64,000 nt of DNA from Idiomarina baltica OS145 (GCF_000152885.1 NZ_CH672403.1:241067-305066); one strand, 5' to 3'; positions 27,113 to 35,973 are shown, counted from the first letter of the stretch. Numbers and translations are program-made. Notes: generated by a model from the letters alone, not told the origin.

Positions 27113-28339
27113 TTACCCAGGGCGGCCATCCGCTCTGGGGCTTCGCAAGATGTTCTGATACACACCAACAAAACAACCATAGCTCAACATCCATCCCAGT
27201 GCCGCAACCAATAACCAACTGAACGTAGCCTCGGGCATCACCACAATACCCACAACACGGGCTAACGCAGCCAGTACTATTAGCAAGAGCGCAACAGACA
27301 TCACGGGTTTAGATTTTAAAGGGCGTCCGCTATGGCCGAGTGAGATACGTGCCATCATCGCCAAAATCAAGCTACCCATTGCACCGACGGTTAACGCATG
27401 CAGTGCTGTACTTTTGGCAAGCTGAATATGAGTTGCTAATAAACCTGCACTTTGCGCGTAATAGATAGCAAGCAAGCCCAACCCAACAGGAATAAACGCA
27501 TAAGCGCCATGCAGGGACCATACTAACGGCACGCGCCAAGTTATCCATGGGCGCCAGCGCAACCAGCGGATAGTGTGGAACACACAGGCGAACGCAAACA
27601 ATAAGGCAAGCACAGCGCCCGATACCACTCTATCTAGGCTGAACAAAAACATCGCCGCGATCAGCCACGAGCAACCCAAAGCAGCACGTTCTAACCAAGC
27701 CCAAGCGCTTACCCGAGCAGTACCGGTACCATTTGCAGTAAACATGGGTATGACACGCCCACCGATCACACTCATCAACAGGGTAATTAGAAAGACCGCA
27801 GCATAAGCGCCCTGTACCTGCCACGCATACTGCTCAAACCAAAGTCCTGCGTGCATCATCGCATTTGTCGCGGTGAGTAACAGTAAAATAGGCACAAAGA
27901 ATAAGTTACGGGTTTGATTCACATTAAGCAACAGACGCGCAAACAACAGCGCCGCTATTGGCATTACGCTTAAATCAATAAGGACGACGGCAAGTGCAGG
28001 CAAATAGGCACCAAACAGCAACGCCAACCTTGCTAAGCTCCAAAGCATGACGAGAACAAACAATGTCTTACCATGAGTAGCGCGCTGCCCGGTCCAGTTT
28101 TGTACTGCGGTTAGTAAAAAACCGAGAATAATTGCAGTAACAAACCCAAATAGCATTTCGTGAGCGTGCCAAAACAGTATATTGCCGTAGACAGGTAGTG
28201 AGACCCAGCCGCCAAGCATCGCTATCCACAGACCAACCGCAACAATGCTAAAGCTAGCGCCGAATAAAAAGAAAGGTCGAAATGCCTGGCGCAGTAGCGG
28301 CGTCAGGCGCATTTCCTGTTCCATTTGTGTCACTTGCAT
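27113..28339 (-). CDS. nnrS: NnrS family heme-copper membrane protein
   Basis: The 408-residue polytopic protein has about twelve membrane segments. Family features include FRPFFLFGASFSIVAV near the start, WHAHEMLFGFVTAIILGFLL with conserved histidines, and ALTVGAMGSLILAMMARISL with GHSGR. NnrS proteins lessen nitrosative stress by limiting iron-nitrosyl species. The start at 28339 has an AAGGAG site. A palindrome resembling the NsrR operator lies 43-59 bp upstream, supporting control by nitric oxide. Confidence 0.9.
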   Translation of the reverse strand: MQVTQMEQEMRLTPLLRQAFRPFFLFGASFSIVAVGLWIAMLGGWVSLPVYGNILFWHAHEMLFGFVTAIILGFLLTAVQNWTGQRATHGKTLFVLVMLWSLARLALLFGAYLPALAVVLIDLSVMPIAALLFARLLLNVNQTRNLFFVPILLLLTATNAMMHAGLWFEQYAWQVQGAYAAVFLITLLMSVIGGRVIPMFTANGTGTARVSAWAWLERAALGCSWLIAAMFLFSLDRVVSGAVLALLFAFACVFHTIRWLRWRPWITWRVPLVWSLHGAYAFIPVGLGLLAIYYAQSAGLLATHIQLAKSTALHALTVGAMGSLILAMMARISLGHSGRPLKSKPVMSVALLLIVLAALARVVGIVVMPEATFSWLLVAALGWMLSYGCFVGVYQNILRSPRADGRPG

Positions 28340-28381
28340 GGATTACTCCTTGTTTGGCTATTTTAGCCCTATAGAGTAATC

Positions 28382-28398
28382 ATACATTTAAAATGTAT
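28382..28398. promoter_or_regulatory. Likely NsrR operator upstream of nnrS
   Basis: ATACATTT-A-AAATGTAT is a perfect 8-1-8 palindrome. It resembles the gammaproteobacterial NsrR consensus, whose core is an ATG(C/T)ATTT half-site facing its inverse, and nnrS is a classic NsrR target. The site lies just upstream of the nnrS start. No nsrR gene is in the window. Confidence 0.6.
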
Positions 28399-28419
28399 TT
28401 TAAAGCCAGTCGAAATAGA

Positions 28420-28869
28420 TTAGCGAGTGAGCTGTGTCAAAATCCGGTCGAGTTGGTTCGCAAACGCCATTTTATCGCGGGCATGCAAAGGGGGAGGACC
28501 TCCGGTATGTTCACCGCTGCTGCGCATGGTATCCATAAAATCGCGCATATTAAGACGCCCACCAATATTTTCTTTGGTGTACAGTTCGCCTCTTGGGCTC
28601 AGCGCTTGCCCCCCTTTTTTGATCACATCCGCCGCCAACGGGATATCTGCGGTGATCACTAAATCACCTGCCTCGCAGCGTTCAGCAATTTCGTTATCCG
28701 CCACATCAAACCCCGACTCCACGCGCACTGAGCGAATGAACTTAGAGGGCGGCACGCGCAACGCTTGGTTAGCGACCAAAATAAGCGGCACCTGCTTGCG
28801 CTCAGCGGCGCGATACAAAATCTCTTTTATGACCGCCGGACACGCATCGGCGTCCACCCAAATATTCAT
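28420..28869 (-). CDS. yaiI: YaiI/YqxD family protein (UPF0178)
   Basis: The 149-residue protein matches UPF0178: [20 protein letters not shown] at the start, [20 protein letters not shown] in the middle, and [18 protein letters not shown]. The conserved aspartates suggest a PIN-like nuclease fold, but no activity is established. It stops just upstream of the nnrS promoter palindrome on the same strand. Confidence 0.9.
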   Translation of the reverse strand: MNIWVDADACPAVIKEILYRAAERKQVPLILVANQALRVPPSKFIRSVRVESGFDVADNEIAERCEAGDLVITADIPLAADVIKKGGQALSPRGELYTKENIGGRLNMRDFMDTMRSSGEHTGGPPPLHARDKMAFANQLDRILTQLTR

Positions 28870-28976
28870 ATCCGTTCATCACTCACTAATAAAAGATGGA
28901 AAGCATAGACAGACGGGCTAATCTAAGCAAACATAAGGTTTTAGAACAATCATACTAACAAAATCTAAGGCGGCTT

Positions 28977-29879
28977 ATGAATAAACCTGCATTTGCAGCC
29001 CTTGCAGAATATATGGATCTGCTCCTTGATGCCATTTGCGTTGTGGATCCAGACCACCGCTTTAGTTACCTCAGCCCAGGCGCCAAACGCGTATTTGGTT
29101 ATGAGCCTGAAGAAATGATTGGCCGTTCAATGTTTGACTTTATGCACCCGGATCATCATGCCGAGACGCTGTTGCGTGCCGAGCAGGTCAATAATGGAGG
29201 GGACGTGCTACATTTTGAAAATCGCTACATACACAAAGACGGCTCTGTAATTTATTTGCACTGGACAGCACGCTGGTCCGAAAAAGACCAAATGCGTATT
29301 GGTGTGGCACGCGATGTCACTGCACAGCGAGCGTTGGAACACGAACGCGAAGCACTGATCGAGCGGCTAGAGCACATGGCGCTCACCGACTCCCTGACTC
29401 AACTCCCTAACCGGGCGTTATTTTATGACCGCGTGCGTACCGCACAAGCGCGTGCAGAGCGTGATGCCGGCGGGCTAGGTATACTCTACCTCGATCTCGA
29501 TAAGTTCAAAGCGGTTAACGACCATTACGGTCATGCTACGGGCGATGAACTATTAAAAGCAGTCGCCACTCGGATTCAATCCGCGATCCGTAATACCGAT
29601 ACCGCAGCACGCTTGGGTGGAGACGAGTTTGTGGTGTTGGTGGATGCTTCGCATACCCGACAACTCGATAGTGCGATTGATAAGGTGGTTAATAAGATCC
29701 AGGCTGCATTAAAGCCACCCCACATCATGAAGCATGGATCGTTAGCCATTACTACCAGCATTGGCGTGGCCATGTGGCCGGAACACGGTCATAGCATTGA
29801 GCAACTACTACATCACGCCGATCAAGCCATGTATAACGCCAAACGGCGAGGAGGAAACTCGGCAAGCATCATCTGCTAA
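28977..29879 (+). CDS. PAS-GGDEF diguanylate cyclase
   Basis: This 300-residue soluble protein has a PAS domain (about 10-120; VVDPDHRFSYLSPGAKRVFG and a PAC-like end GVARDVTAQRALE) and a GGDEF domain (about 135-298). The active-site motif RLGGDEFVVLV is intact, and an I-site RNTD lies five residues upstream, so it should make cyclic di-GMP with feedback inhibition. There is no membrane segment or heme motif. The start has a GGCGG-type site. Confidence 0.88.
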   Translation: MNKPAFAALAEYMDLLLDAICVVDPDHRFSYLSPGAKRVFGYEPEEMIGRSMFDFMHPDHHAETLLRAEQVNNGGDVLHFENRYIHKDGSVIYLHWTARWSEKDQMRIGVARDVTAQRALEHEREALIERLEHMALTDSLTQLPNRALFYDRVRTAQARAERDAGGLGILYLDLDKFKAVNDHYGHATGDELLKAVATRIQSAIRNTDTAARLGGDEFVVLVDASHTRQLDSAIDKVVNKIQAALKPPHIMKHGSLAITTSIGVAMWPEHGHSIEQLLHHADQAMYNAKRRGGNSASIIC

Positions 29880-30172
29880 TGCATCGTGTGTTCGTAGCGC
29901 GCCTCAATCTGACGTGCAGGCAAATCACCACCCACAATCGGCTTCAACGCGCGCTGCACTTCGGGCACTAACGCGGCCAAAGCCGCTAGCATAGATGACT
30001 CACTGACATACTCATCAAACACCAAGGTCACCACTAATCTCTGTGGAAAACGCTGATAGTTCACCTCGTGCGTGAGCCACACGAAGCCCTCATGCTCAAC
30101 CTTGGCATCCTCGCAGACCTCGGTCAGCGCTCGAATAATGTCACGTTCGGTGTGTTTGTGTTTTGGGGGCAT
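29876..30172 (-). CDS. Small protein of unknown function
   Basis: This 98-residue protein has a basic start (PPKHKHTERDIIRALTEV) and an alternating strand region (EGFVWLTHEVNYQRFPQRLV). I do not recognise a family; the strand pattern suggests a small alpha/beta fold. It overlaps the PAS-GGDEF gene tail-to-tail by 4 nt, which, with good codon use, supports it being real. It is the last gene before the accessory region. Confidence 0.6.
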   Translation of the reverse strand: MPPKHKHTERDIIRALTEVCEDAKVEHEGFVWLTHEVNYQRFPQRLVVTLVFDEYVSESSMLAALAALVPEVQRALKPIVGGDLPARQIEARYEHTMH

Positions 30173-30279
30173 GGTTGGTCGCTATGCAAAAATGATGAGT
30201 TCATTCTAACCATCTTGCCCAAGCCCGACAAACCTGGCATCTTGAGATGCTTAAGTATTGGGCTCAAAGGACCATGGTA

Positions 30280-33200
30280 ATGAAAAAGGGATTTTACGAG
30301 CTACTCAAAAGCGAAGAGCTACAGGAAGCTATTGATCAGTCGGGCTATACAGAGGTAAGCGAGGAGCTTGACCTCACCACCAGCAGTCGCCATTTAGCAG
30401 AAGTTCTAACTGAACAAATCGCCCAAGCGCTCTCTGAGCTCACTACCCAAACTCAAGAAAATGAGTCTGCTAACGATGCCAGGTTAAGACGGCAAATCGA
30501 AGTTCTTAATGAAGTGTTACTCACTGCTCGACAGCTCAGCCAAACTGAGACGAACACACCGACTTACTTAAATCCACCTTCAGTCTTGCGTGCTCTGCAT
30601 TCTCCTGATCAGCCATTAAGTTTACCGCAAATAGGTATGTCGCAACCTTGGTTGTTTACATCAGGAAAAGACTCGCCAGGATTACTCAATGAGTTACAAG
30701 CGGAGCTTTCGCACTGCAATCACGTTGATATTTTGATGAGTTTTATCACCATGTCAGGTATACGAAAAATCATTAATATCCTCAAGGAAATTACCGCAGT
30801 AGACGCCGAACAACGTTCGCAGACCAGCATAAGAATTATAACCACGACGTACATCGGCGCGACTGAACAGTCCGCAGTCGATATGTTAGCTCAACTACCC
30901 AATTGCCAGGTTAAAGTGTCTTTGGATGGACGCCGTACTCGTTTACACGCAAAAGCATGGATATTTGAGCGAGACACAGGGTTTGGTTCCGCTTACGTCG
31001 GTAGTGCAAACCTCTCTAAAGCGGCACTGATGGGGGGCTTAGAGTGGACGGTTAAGTTCACCGAACAGGGTCAGAAGCAATTATATCAACGCGCCCGTGC
31101 GCACTTCGAAACACTTTGGCAGGATGAAGAGTTTCAACTTTACGATCCTAATAATGAAACACACAAAGCTGAACTCAAAAAAGCACTGACGCGCGAGAGC
31201 GGCAAGCCAGAATACAATGCCGATATCATTACCACTTTCTTTGACATTCGGCCTAAACCATTCCAACAGATTATCCTCGATCAACTACAAAATGAGCGAG
31301 ACCACGGACGTTACAAAAACTTGTTAGTCTCAGCGACCGGTACGGGTAAAACCGTTATGGCCGCTTTAGATTATCGGCGGATCTGCTCACAAGAAGGCGG
31401 ACAGCCTCGATTATTGTTTGTTGCTCATCGAGAACAGATTTTACAGCAGTCTCTACAAGTATTTCGTCACGTTTTACGAGACTCTAATTTTGGTGAGTTA
31501 CTCTCGGGAAACCACCAACCTGACTCTGACTCGCATCTGTTTGCCACGATACAAACACTGAATTCGCGCGATTACACAACACGACACGATGAAAACTATT
31601 GGAATATGGTCATTATCGATGAGTGTCATCATATTGAAGCGGCCTCATTCCAGCGCATCACAGAAGCACTAACGCCTAAATACCTACTCGGTTTAACTGC
31701 AACGCCAGAGCGTGCGGACGGATTGAATATCATGCGTCATTTCGATCCCCGACCTGATGGTTCACCTGCTGTACAGTTGCGTTTATGGCATGCGCTAGAA
31801 CAGCAACTGTTAGCGCCATTTGAATATTATGCATGCGACGACGGAGTTAACTATCGAGGTATAAATTGGCGCTCAGCTAATGAACGCTCACAGCTTGATA
31901 ACCTATTATCTGAAAGTGATATAAGAGCACTTGCAGTCCTTCGAGCTTGGCAAGAACACGTGAACAACATCAGCGACTGTCGAGCGCTGGCATTCTGTGT
32001 TTCAGTGCAGCATGCCCAGTTCATGACTCACTACTTCTGTGATAAGGGCGTTAAAGCCAAGCTACTCACCGGCGAAACCCCACAAAGTCAACGCGAACAA
32101 ATCAAAAGAGAGCTAGAGCAGCGAGACATTAATATCATCGTAACCGTTGACCTCTTTAATGAGGGAGTCGATTTACCCTATGTCGATACGCTCCTTTTAC
32201 TGCGACCAACACAAAGTGTGTCGCTATTCCAACAGCAAATTGGGCGAGGATTACGATTATTCGAGGGTAAAGAGAGTTGTCTCATCCTCGACTTTGTAGG
32301 TCAATACGATACTCATTTCCGGTTCGATATTTTATACAGTGCGATTACAGGATTAAGTAAAAAAGAAGTTCTCGACGGTGTGGAAAATGGATTTTCGCGC
32401 TTACCGCCCGGTTGTTATTTGCAAATGAATCGGCAAGCGCGTCAGCAAATCCTGACCAATTTACGGCAAACAATCAATCTAAGCTGGAATCGCCTAAGGC
32501 AAGAACTTGTCCAATATCAACTGCGCCACCCACAAGACGAAATAAAATTAACGGATTTCGTTAATGATCAAGCGATTGAGTTAACTGACATTTACCGTAA
32601 AGGTAGCGGGCAAACCGCATCGGGCTGGACACGCCTCAAGCGTGATGCAGAAATTATCTCACCCGCATTTACTGCACAAGAAACGTCAATCAATCGACGC
32701 TTTAAAGATGTACTGCATCTCGATGACCCTGACTATATTGATGTTATTAGAAAGCTTGGACAACACGTCAGTATTTCACCAACCTCACCCCAATATAAAA
32801 GAGCGTTGATGTTTACATATCAGGTAAAAGGCGGTCGCTCTACACAGTCTGTTGCCGAGCTACAAACAGAACTCAATGAATGTCCTGAACTTGCAAAAGA
32901 GCTCATCGAGCTCAGTGATGCCTTGGACGCACGGACTAATCAAAGCTTTTATGAAATACCGGGCATTAAGTGGACCGGCTTGAAGCTACACAGTAGCTAC
33001 AAAATTAGAGAGATATTAACCGCATTTGAATACTATACTGAGACCCGCTACAGCCCTTTCCAAGCTGGCGTGTGGCGCGACTTCGAACGGAAAATTGAAG
33101 CTTTGTTCGTAACCTTAGATAAATCAAATGCATTGCATGAAGGCGTCGAGTACAACGACTACGCAATAAGCCCCGAGCTATTTCATTGGCAATCTCAAAA

Positions 33201-33423
33201 TACGACAGGGCCAGCAACAGCAGCGGGACTCCGCTATATACAAGGAGCTGAAGAAGGCTGGCAGTTTCAACTGTTCGTGCGTTTGAACAAGGACTCTCCT
33301 TATAGACCTTGTGGGCCTGTGGAATTTGTTAAACACGAAGGCGCTGCCCCAATGAGCATCACATGGCGCCTTGCACACCCTTTACCTGCTCATCTATTTC
33401 AAGAATTTTCGGTAGTTAGGTGA
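30280..33423 (+). CDS. PLD nuclease - superfamily 2 helicase - DUF3427 fusion
   Basis: The 1047-residue protein combines three parts. First is a phospholipase-D-type nuclease with a single HKD-like motif (HAKAWIF and GSANLSK, about 223-245). Second is a superfamily 2 helicase with Walker A SATGTGKT (about 351), DECHH (about 447) and motif VI QQIGRGLRL. Third is a C-terminal DUF3427 region (YEIPGIKWTGLKLHSSYKI onward). Such fusions occur in defence and restriction loci, acting on foreign DNA. I chose the ATG at 30280, spaced 8 nt from AAAGGA, over the ATG at 30247. It stands alone, next to the yicC-linked mobile region. Confidence 0.82.
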   Translation: MKKGFYELLKSEELQEAIDQSGYTEVSEELDLTTSSRHLAEVLTEQIAQALSELTTQTQENESANDARLRRQIEVLNEVLLTARQLSQTETNTPTYLNPPSVLRALHSPDQPLSLPQIGMSQPWLFTSGKDSPGLLNELQAELSHCNHVDILMSFITMSGIRKIINILKEITAVDAEQRSQTSIRIITTTYIGATEQSAVDMLAQLPNCQVKVSLDGRRTRLHAKAWIFERDTGFGSAYVGSANLSKAALMGGLEWTVKFTEQGQKQLYQRARAHFETLWQDEEFQLYDPNNETHKAELKKALTRESGKPEYNADIITTFFDIRPKPFQQIILDQLQNERDHGRYKNLLVSATGTGKTVMAALDYRRICSQEGGQPRLLFVAHREQILQQSLQVFRHVLRDSNFGELLSGNHQPDSDSHLFATIQTLNSRDYTTRHDENYWNMVIIDECHHIEAASFQRITEALTPKYLLGLTATPERADGLNIMRHFDPRPDGSPAVQLRLWHALEQQLLAPFEYYACDDGVNYRGINWRSANERSQLDNLLSESDIRALAVLRAWQEHVNNISDCRALAFCVSVQHAQFMTHYFCDKGVKAKLLTGETPQSQREQIKRELEQRDINIIVTVDLFNEGVDLPYVDTLLLLRPTQSVSLFQQQIGRGLRLFEGKESCLILDFVGQYDTHFRFDILYSAITGLSKKEVLDGVENGFSRLPPGCYLQMNRQARQQILTNLRQTINLSWNRLRQELVQYQLRHPQDEIKLTDFVNDQAIELTDIYRKGSGQTASGWTRLKRDAEIISPAFTAQETSINRRFKDVLHLDDPDYIDVIRKLGQHVSISPTSPQYKRALMFTYQVKGGRSTQSVAELQTELNECPELAKELIELSDALDARTNQSFYEIPGIKWTGLKLHSSYKIREILTAFEYYTETRYSPFQAGVWRDFERKIEALFVTLDKSNALHEGVEYNDYAISPELFHWQSQNTTGPATAAGLRYIQGAEEGWQFQLFVRLNKDSPYRPCGPVEFVKHEGAAPMSITWRLAHPLPAHLFQEFSVVR

Positions 33424-33443
33424 TGGTGTGGTTGGTGAGTTTG

Positions 33444-33468
33444 GGCGGAGTCGCGCCAAAGGCGCGAC
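33444..33468. repeat. 25-nt hairpin repeat, copy 1
   Basis: GGCGGAG is followed by the hairpin GTCGCGCC-aaa-GGCGCGAC. An identical 25-nt copy in the same orientation lies at 35867-35891. It looks like a REP-type extragenic palindrome. No T-run follows, so it is not a typical terminator. Confidence 0.75.
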
Positions 33469-33471
33469 AAA

Positions 33472-34158
33472 TCAAACCAACCGCAAGTCCGGTCCTTGTT
33501 TATGCGGATTGGGAAAGTCACCTTCTTTGGTTCCCGGGATAGGACCGTCGCAGAGTCCTTTCGCATACCGGTACAGGTTGTCGTATAAGAATCGTTCAAG
33601 AGGTACAAACTCCGCACTTTTACGGCGTTGTTTGTTCACTCGTTTTGCTTCTTGATTAAGCATTTCACAAAAGTGCCAGGCGTGTTCGCTATCGAATAGG
33701 CGTGGTTTAACATCGCGTTTATAAGCTTCTAGCCAAAGCTTTGCATCGGCTAGATGGCCGTTAATGCTCATATCTAAGTTGCGATGGTATTCTGCTACCG
33801 GTTTCGTGTTAAATTGCCGCACGACTTCAGCAATTTGTGGATCTGTTCGCACAAAATCACCCATACGAAACCACGCCAAAATATGCTCTAACCATAACGC
33901 ATCAAAATCCCGCGCAATTTCAGTCCAGACCGGTTTTAATACGTAGGGCATGACAATGCTATAGCGGCTATAAGATTCCATCGCAAACACCAACCAACAA
34001 AGCTCATCGCGCACGACATGAAATTGCCAGCCACATTGCACGCTGTTTGTTACCACTGGCTGTACACCAGGGTTTTCTCCGTTCACATCAGTAAGCCGGG
34101 GCAATTCCAGTTTACATAGCTTGGTGAGTTGATTTGAGATACTGAATTTGAGCTTCAT
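33472..34158 (-). CDS. Unknown protein, possibly DUF6933-like N-terminal region
   Basis: The 228-residue protein begins MKLKFSISNQLTKLCKLELP, then a region WQFHVVRDELCWLVFAMESY with SRYSIVMPYV that is reminiscent of DUF6933 proteins. An alpha-helical, charged C-terminal part follows (QEAKRVNKQRRKSAEFVP). The family suggestion is from memory and weak. The start is uncertain: ATG at 34158 has little ribosome site, and an alternative TTG lies 39 nt upstream. It sits between two copies of the hairpin repeat. Confidence 0.5.
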   Translation of the reverse strand: MKLKFSISNQLTKLCKLELPRLTDVNGENPGVQPVVTNSVQCGWQFHVVRDELCWLVFAMESYSRYSIVMPYVLKPVWTEIARDFDALWLEHILAWFRMGDFVRTDPQIAEVVRQFNTKPVAEYHRNLDMSINGHLADAKLWLEAYKRDVKPRLFDSEHAWHFCEMLNQEAKRVNKQRRKSAEFVPLERFLYDNLYRYAKGLCDGPIPGTKEGDFPNPHKQGPDLRLV

Positions 34159-34756
34159 CTGCTTTACTGATAGCTTGAAGAAAAGAAAAACCGCCAAGGT
34201 TTCGCGTTACCCTCTCGAGCACTAAGCGTGGCGGCTATGTTGCGTTCTATTTTACGCTCAAGTTGCGAATATGCAATGTACTGTCAAAGGCTCGACAAAT
34301 GCATATACATAGATTTTAGTCATTGAAACTTGCATTAACCGGCCTATATGCAAGATTTGACCTATGAAACTTGTATATAGATTTGCTTATCCAAGATTGG
34401 CAGGATTTGCACTTCGTTTCACATTCACTCTTGCCAAGCAAGTCATCTACTATGGTATACTTCACACTGAAAGTGTTAGCCCCTCGTATATCTGTATCCG
34501 ATCTGTCAATAGAAAATCAACTGGTCATACCACATAAGCATCCCAAATGTTTTATCATTACTTATAGTAAGAGCAGGATCGTTCGGATTGCGAAGTTTTA
34601 CACTTCTAAAAACCCTGCCTCCCGCTGGATAACTGTACTGATGAGTCAACTGACGATTCAGGTGCCAGCGCTCTGCAAGACAGAGATAACTGGGTAATCC
34701 AGAAATAGGGATCTCGGAAAAACTATTGGAAACCTCGCCTTTTTGGCGAGGTTTTT
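34159..34756. other. Noncoding stretch with possible structured RNA
   Basis: No convincing gene lies in these about 600 bases; two overlapping opposed frames here look accidental. Visible structure: a direct repeat TGAAACTTG at 34324 and 34365 flanking the dyad TTGCAT/ATGCAA (34330-34353); the nested hairpin CTCTG-caaga-CAGAG inside CCAG/CTGG (34665-34693) with a competing CCAG at 34699; and a strong plus-strand terminator at the end. Together these suggest a short plus-strand RNA, which cannot be confirmed from sequence alone. Confidence 0.35.
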
Positions 34757-34757
34757 T
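34730..34757 (+). terminator. Rho-independent terminator
   Basis: AAACCTCGCC-ttttt-GGCGAGGTTTTTT is a perfect 10-bp stem with a six-T tail on the plus strand. No plus-strand gene precedes it, so it may end an RNA. It also abuts the stop of the minus-strand gene at 34757, but the tail on that strand is only TTTCC. Confidence 0.8.
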
Positions 34758-35476
34758 CATTTTTGGCGTTTCTTTTTTGCTTTTTTATAGCTTTTCTTGG
34801 CTCGCTTTTTTGCCTTCCCTTCAAACGGCTTTCGGTTAGCGAATACATTATTTGCAATAACGAAAAACGGTTTTCCTTTGTCCTTGGAGTTTAACAAGTG
34901 CACGCGAAAGTCATCTCCATCTATCAAAAATGCGGTTTCTATAACCATTGACAGCTGACGAGCACTTAGCTTATGTAATTTGAAAATGACTACGAAGCAC
35001 TCTTTTTGTTGCGGCCCGTGCTCGAACTCAAATAACGCTGTTAAACAACTTCTGTCATCGTCTCGGTTAGCTAAAACGCATAGCTTGGCTGGACCGGCTT
35101 CAAGTGCATCGACAAAATCAGGTATGTTGAGACTCGACTGATATTTCTCTTCGCAAAAAGCGCGTACATCTGATGACACAACTGGATTACCATCATCGCC
35201 TTTTTTGATCTTATTTGGTGCATCCTCATGATGCTCATATCTAATTATTAATCGTCCGGTCTGTCTTAGGATGTTACGGTCTTCCTCCGGTTTTAGGGCA
35301 CGACTGTATACATGGTTGGTTGGTCGGACAAAAACTTCAACAGTATCCGTTCTTCCATCCTCGAAGTGAAAATTCGGAATAGTGACGACGAGATCCCACA
35401 GGTGTTCAAGCGAATAAGACGCCTCTCTACCATCTTCGACAATCTTTATATCACTGACTCCATCATGGATCGTCAC
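34757..35476 (-). CDS. Unknown protein with a lysine-rich tail
   Basis: The 239-residue protein has no recognised domain. It is rich in acidic residues and beta-like segments in the middle and ends in a strongly basic tail (KKRAKKSYKKAKKKRQK), which could bind nucleic acid. The start is a GTG with AGGGAAG upstream; the frame stays open a little further without an ATG. It begins 42 nt after the stop of the integrase fragment on the same strand, in a mobile region. Confidence 0.5.
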   Translation of the reverse strand: MTIHDGVSDIKIVEDGREASYSLEHLWDLVVTIPNFHFEDGRTDTVEVFVRPTNHVYSRALKPEEDRNILRQTGRLIIRYEHHEDAPNKIKKGDDGNPVVSSDVRAFCEEKYQSSLNIPDFVDALEAGPAKLCVLANRDDDRSCLTALFEFEHGPQQKECFVVIFKLHKLSARQLSMVIETAFLIDGDDFRVHLLNSKDKGKPFFVIANNVFANRKPFEGKAKKRAKKSYKKAKKKRQK

Positions 35477-35518
35477 AATAGCTTCCCTACCTTCATGTAT
35501 TCCAATGATCTTATGCGG

Positions 35519-35836
35519 CTATAGTTTACCATCAAACCCTACCCAAACCAGCGGCTCAATTACATCAGCAATCCTCTGATGCGCCTGCCGCCGTTCTTCG
35601 TAGTAATCATAACGGTCATAAATACCTTCCACGCCTTTCAGACTATGGTTTATGGCCCGCTCACCAACAGCACCACTGAAACCTAATGCTGACACTTGGC
35701 TGCGGAAAGTGCGTCGTAAATCGTGCACGGTAAAATGCGCGATATCACCCATCAAATTAGGGCCGGGTCGTTTGCGGCCTTGTTCGTTGCCACACATTTT
35801 GTTGATTACACGATTAATGCCGTCGTCGTGGACGAA
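35519..35836 (-). pseudogene. C-terminal remnant of a tyrosine integrase
   Basis: The open frame (about 105 codons, bounded upstream by TGA) encodes only the end of a phage/island integrase: HFTVHDLRRTFRSQVSALGF with the catalytic R, then YDRYDYYEERRQAHQRI carrying the tyrosine nucleophile region. It aligns along its length with the last part of the intact integrase at 52700-53935 (HFTVHDLRRTYRTLLAKLK; YNQYDYLEERREANAKV). The N-terminal three quarters are gone. It marks an older element inserted at the same place as the present island. Confidence 0.85.
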
Positions 35837-35866
35837 TCATTAAACCGCTAGGAGATGGTTGGGATA

Positions 35867-35891
35867 GGCGGAGTCGCGCCAAAGGCGCGAC
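35867..35891. repeat. 25-nt hairpin repeat, copy 2, adjoining the island end
   Basis: This is identical to 33444-33468. It ends exactly one base before the left attachment core. On the minus strand the hairpin would directly follow a yicC stop codon, so it might be a former 3' element of a yicC transcript; a T-run is lacking. Confidence 0.75.
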
Positions 35892-35912
35892 CTACTCGAT
35901 GTTTTGGATCTG
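35892..35912 (-). repeat. attL: Left attachment core: displaced copy of the yicC 3' end
   Basis: Read on the minus strand this 21-mer encodes Q-I-Q-N-I-E-stop, the same as the last seven codons of yicC at 54115-54135. 17 of 21 bases match and all four differences are at third codon positions. Similarity stops at both edges. This is the direct repeat expected when an integrase targets the 3' end of yicC and the element brings its own copy of the target. Confidence 0.8.
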
Positions 35913-35973
35913 AATATTTATAAACTACTTATGTATATGATAGTTATGACGAATGATTGAAATAGGCGTTGCA

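Noticed and set aside
33832-33852. A third possible yicC core (shared GGATCTG)
   Set aside because: Only the 7-base centre and scattered positions match, it does not encode the yicC end, and it lies inside an open gene frame.
34638-34656. CTGATGAG followed by a small stem, like a hammerhead ribozyme core
   Set aside because: The required GAAA after stem II is absent (GATT here) and no fitting stem III is seen.
34371-34697. Plus-strand open frame of 108 codons
   Set aside because: No ribosome site, odd composition, overlaps the hairpins; an opposed frame at 34506-34760 is equally weak. Treated as noncoding.
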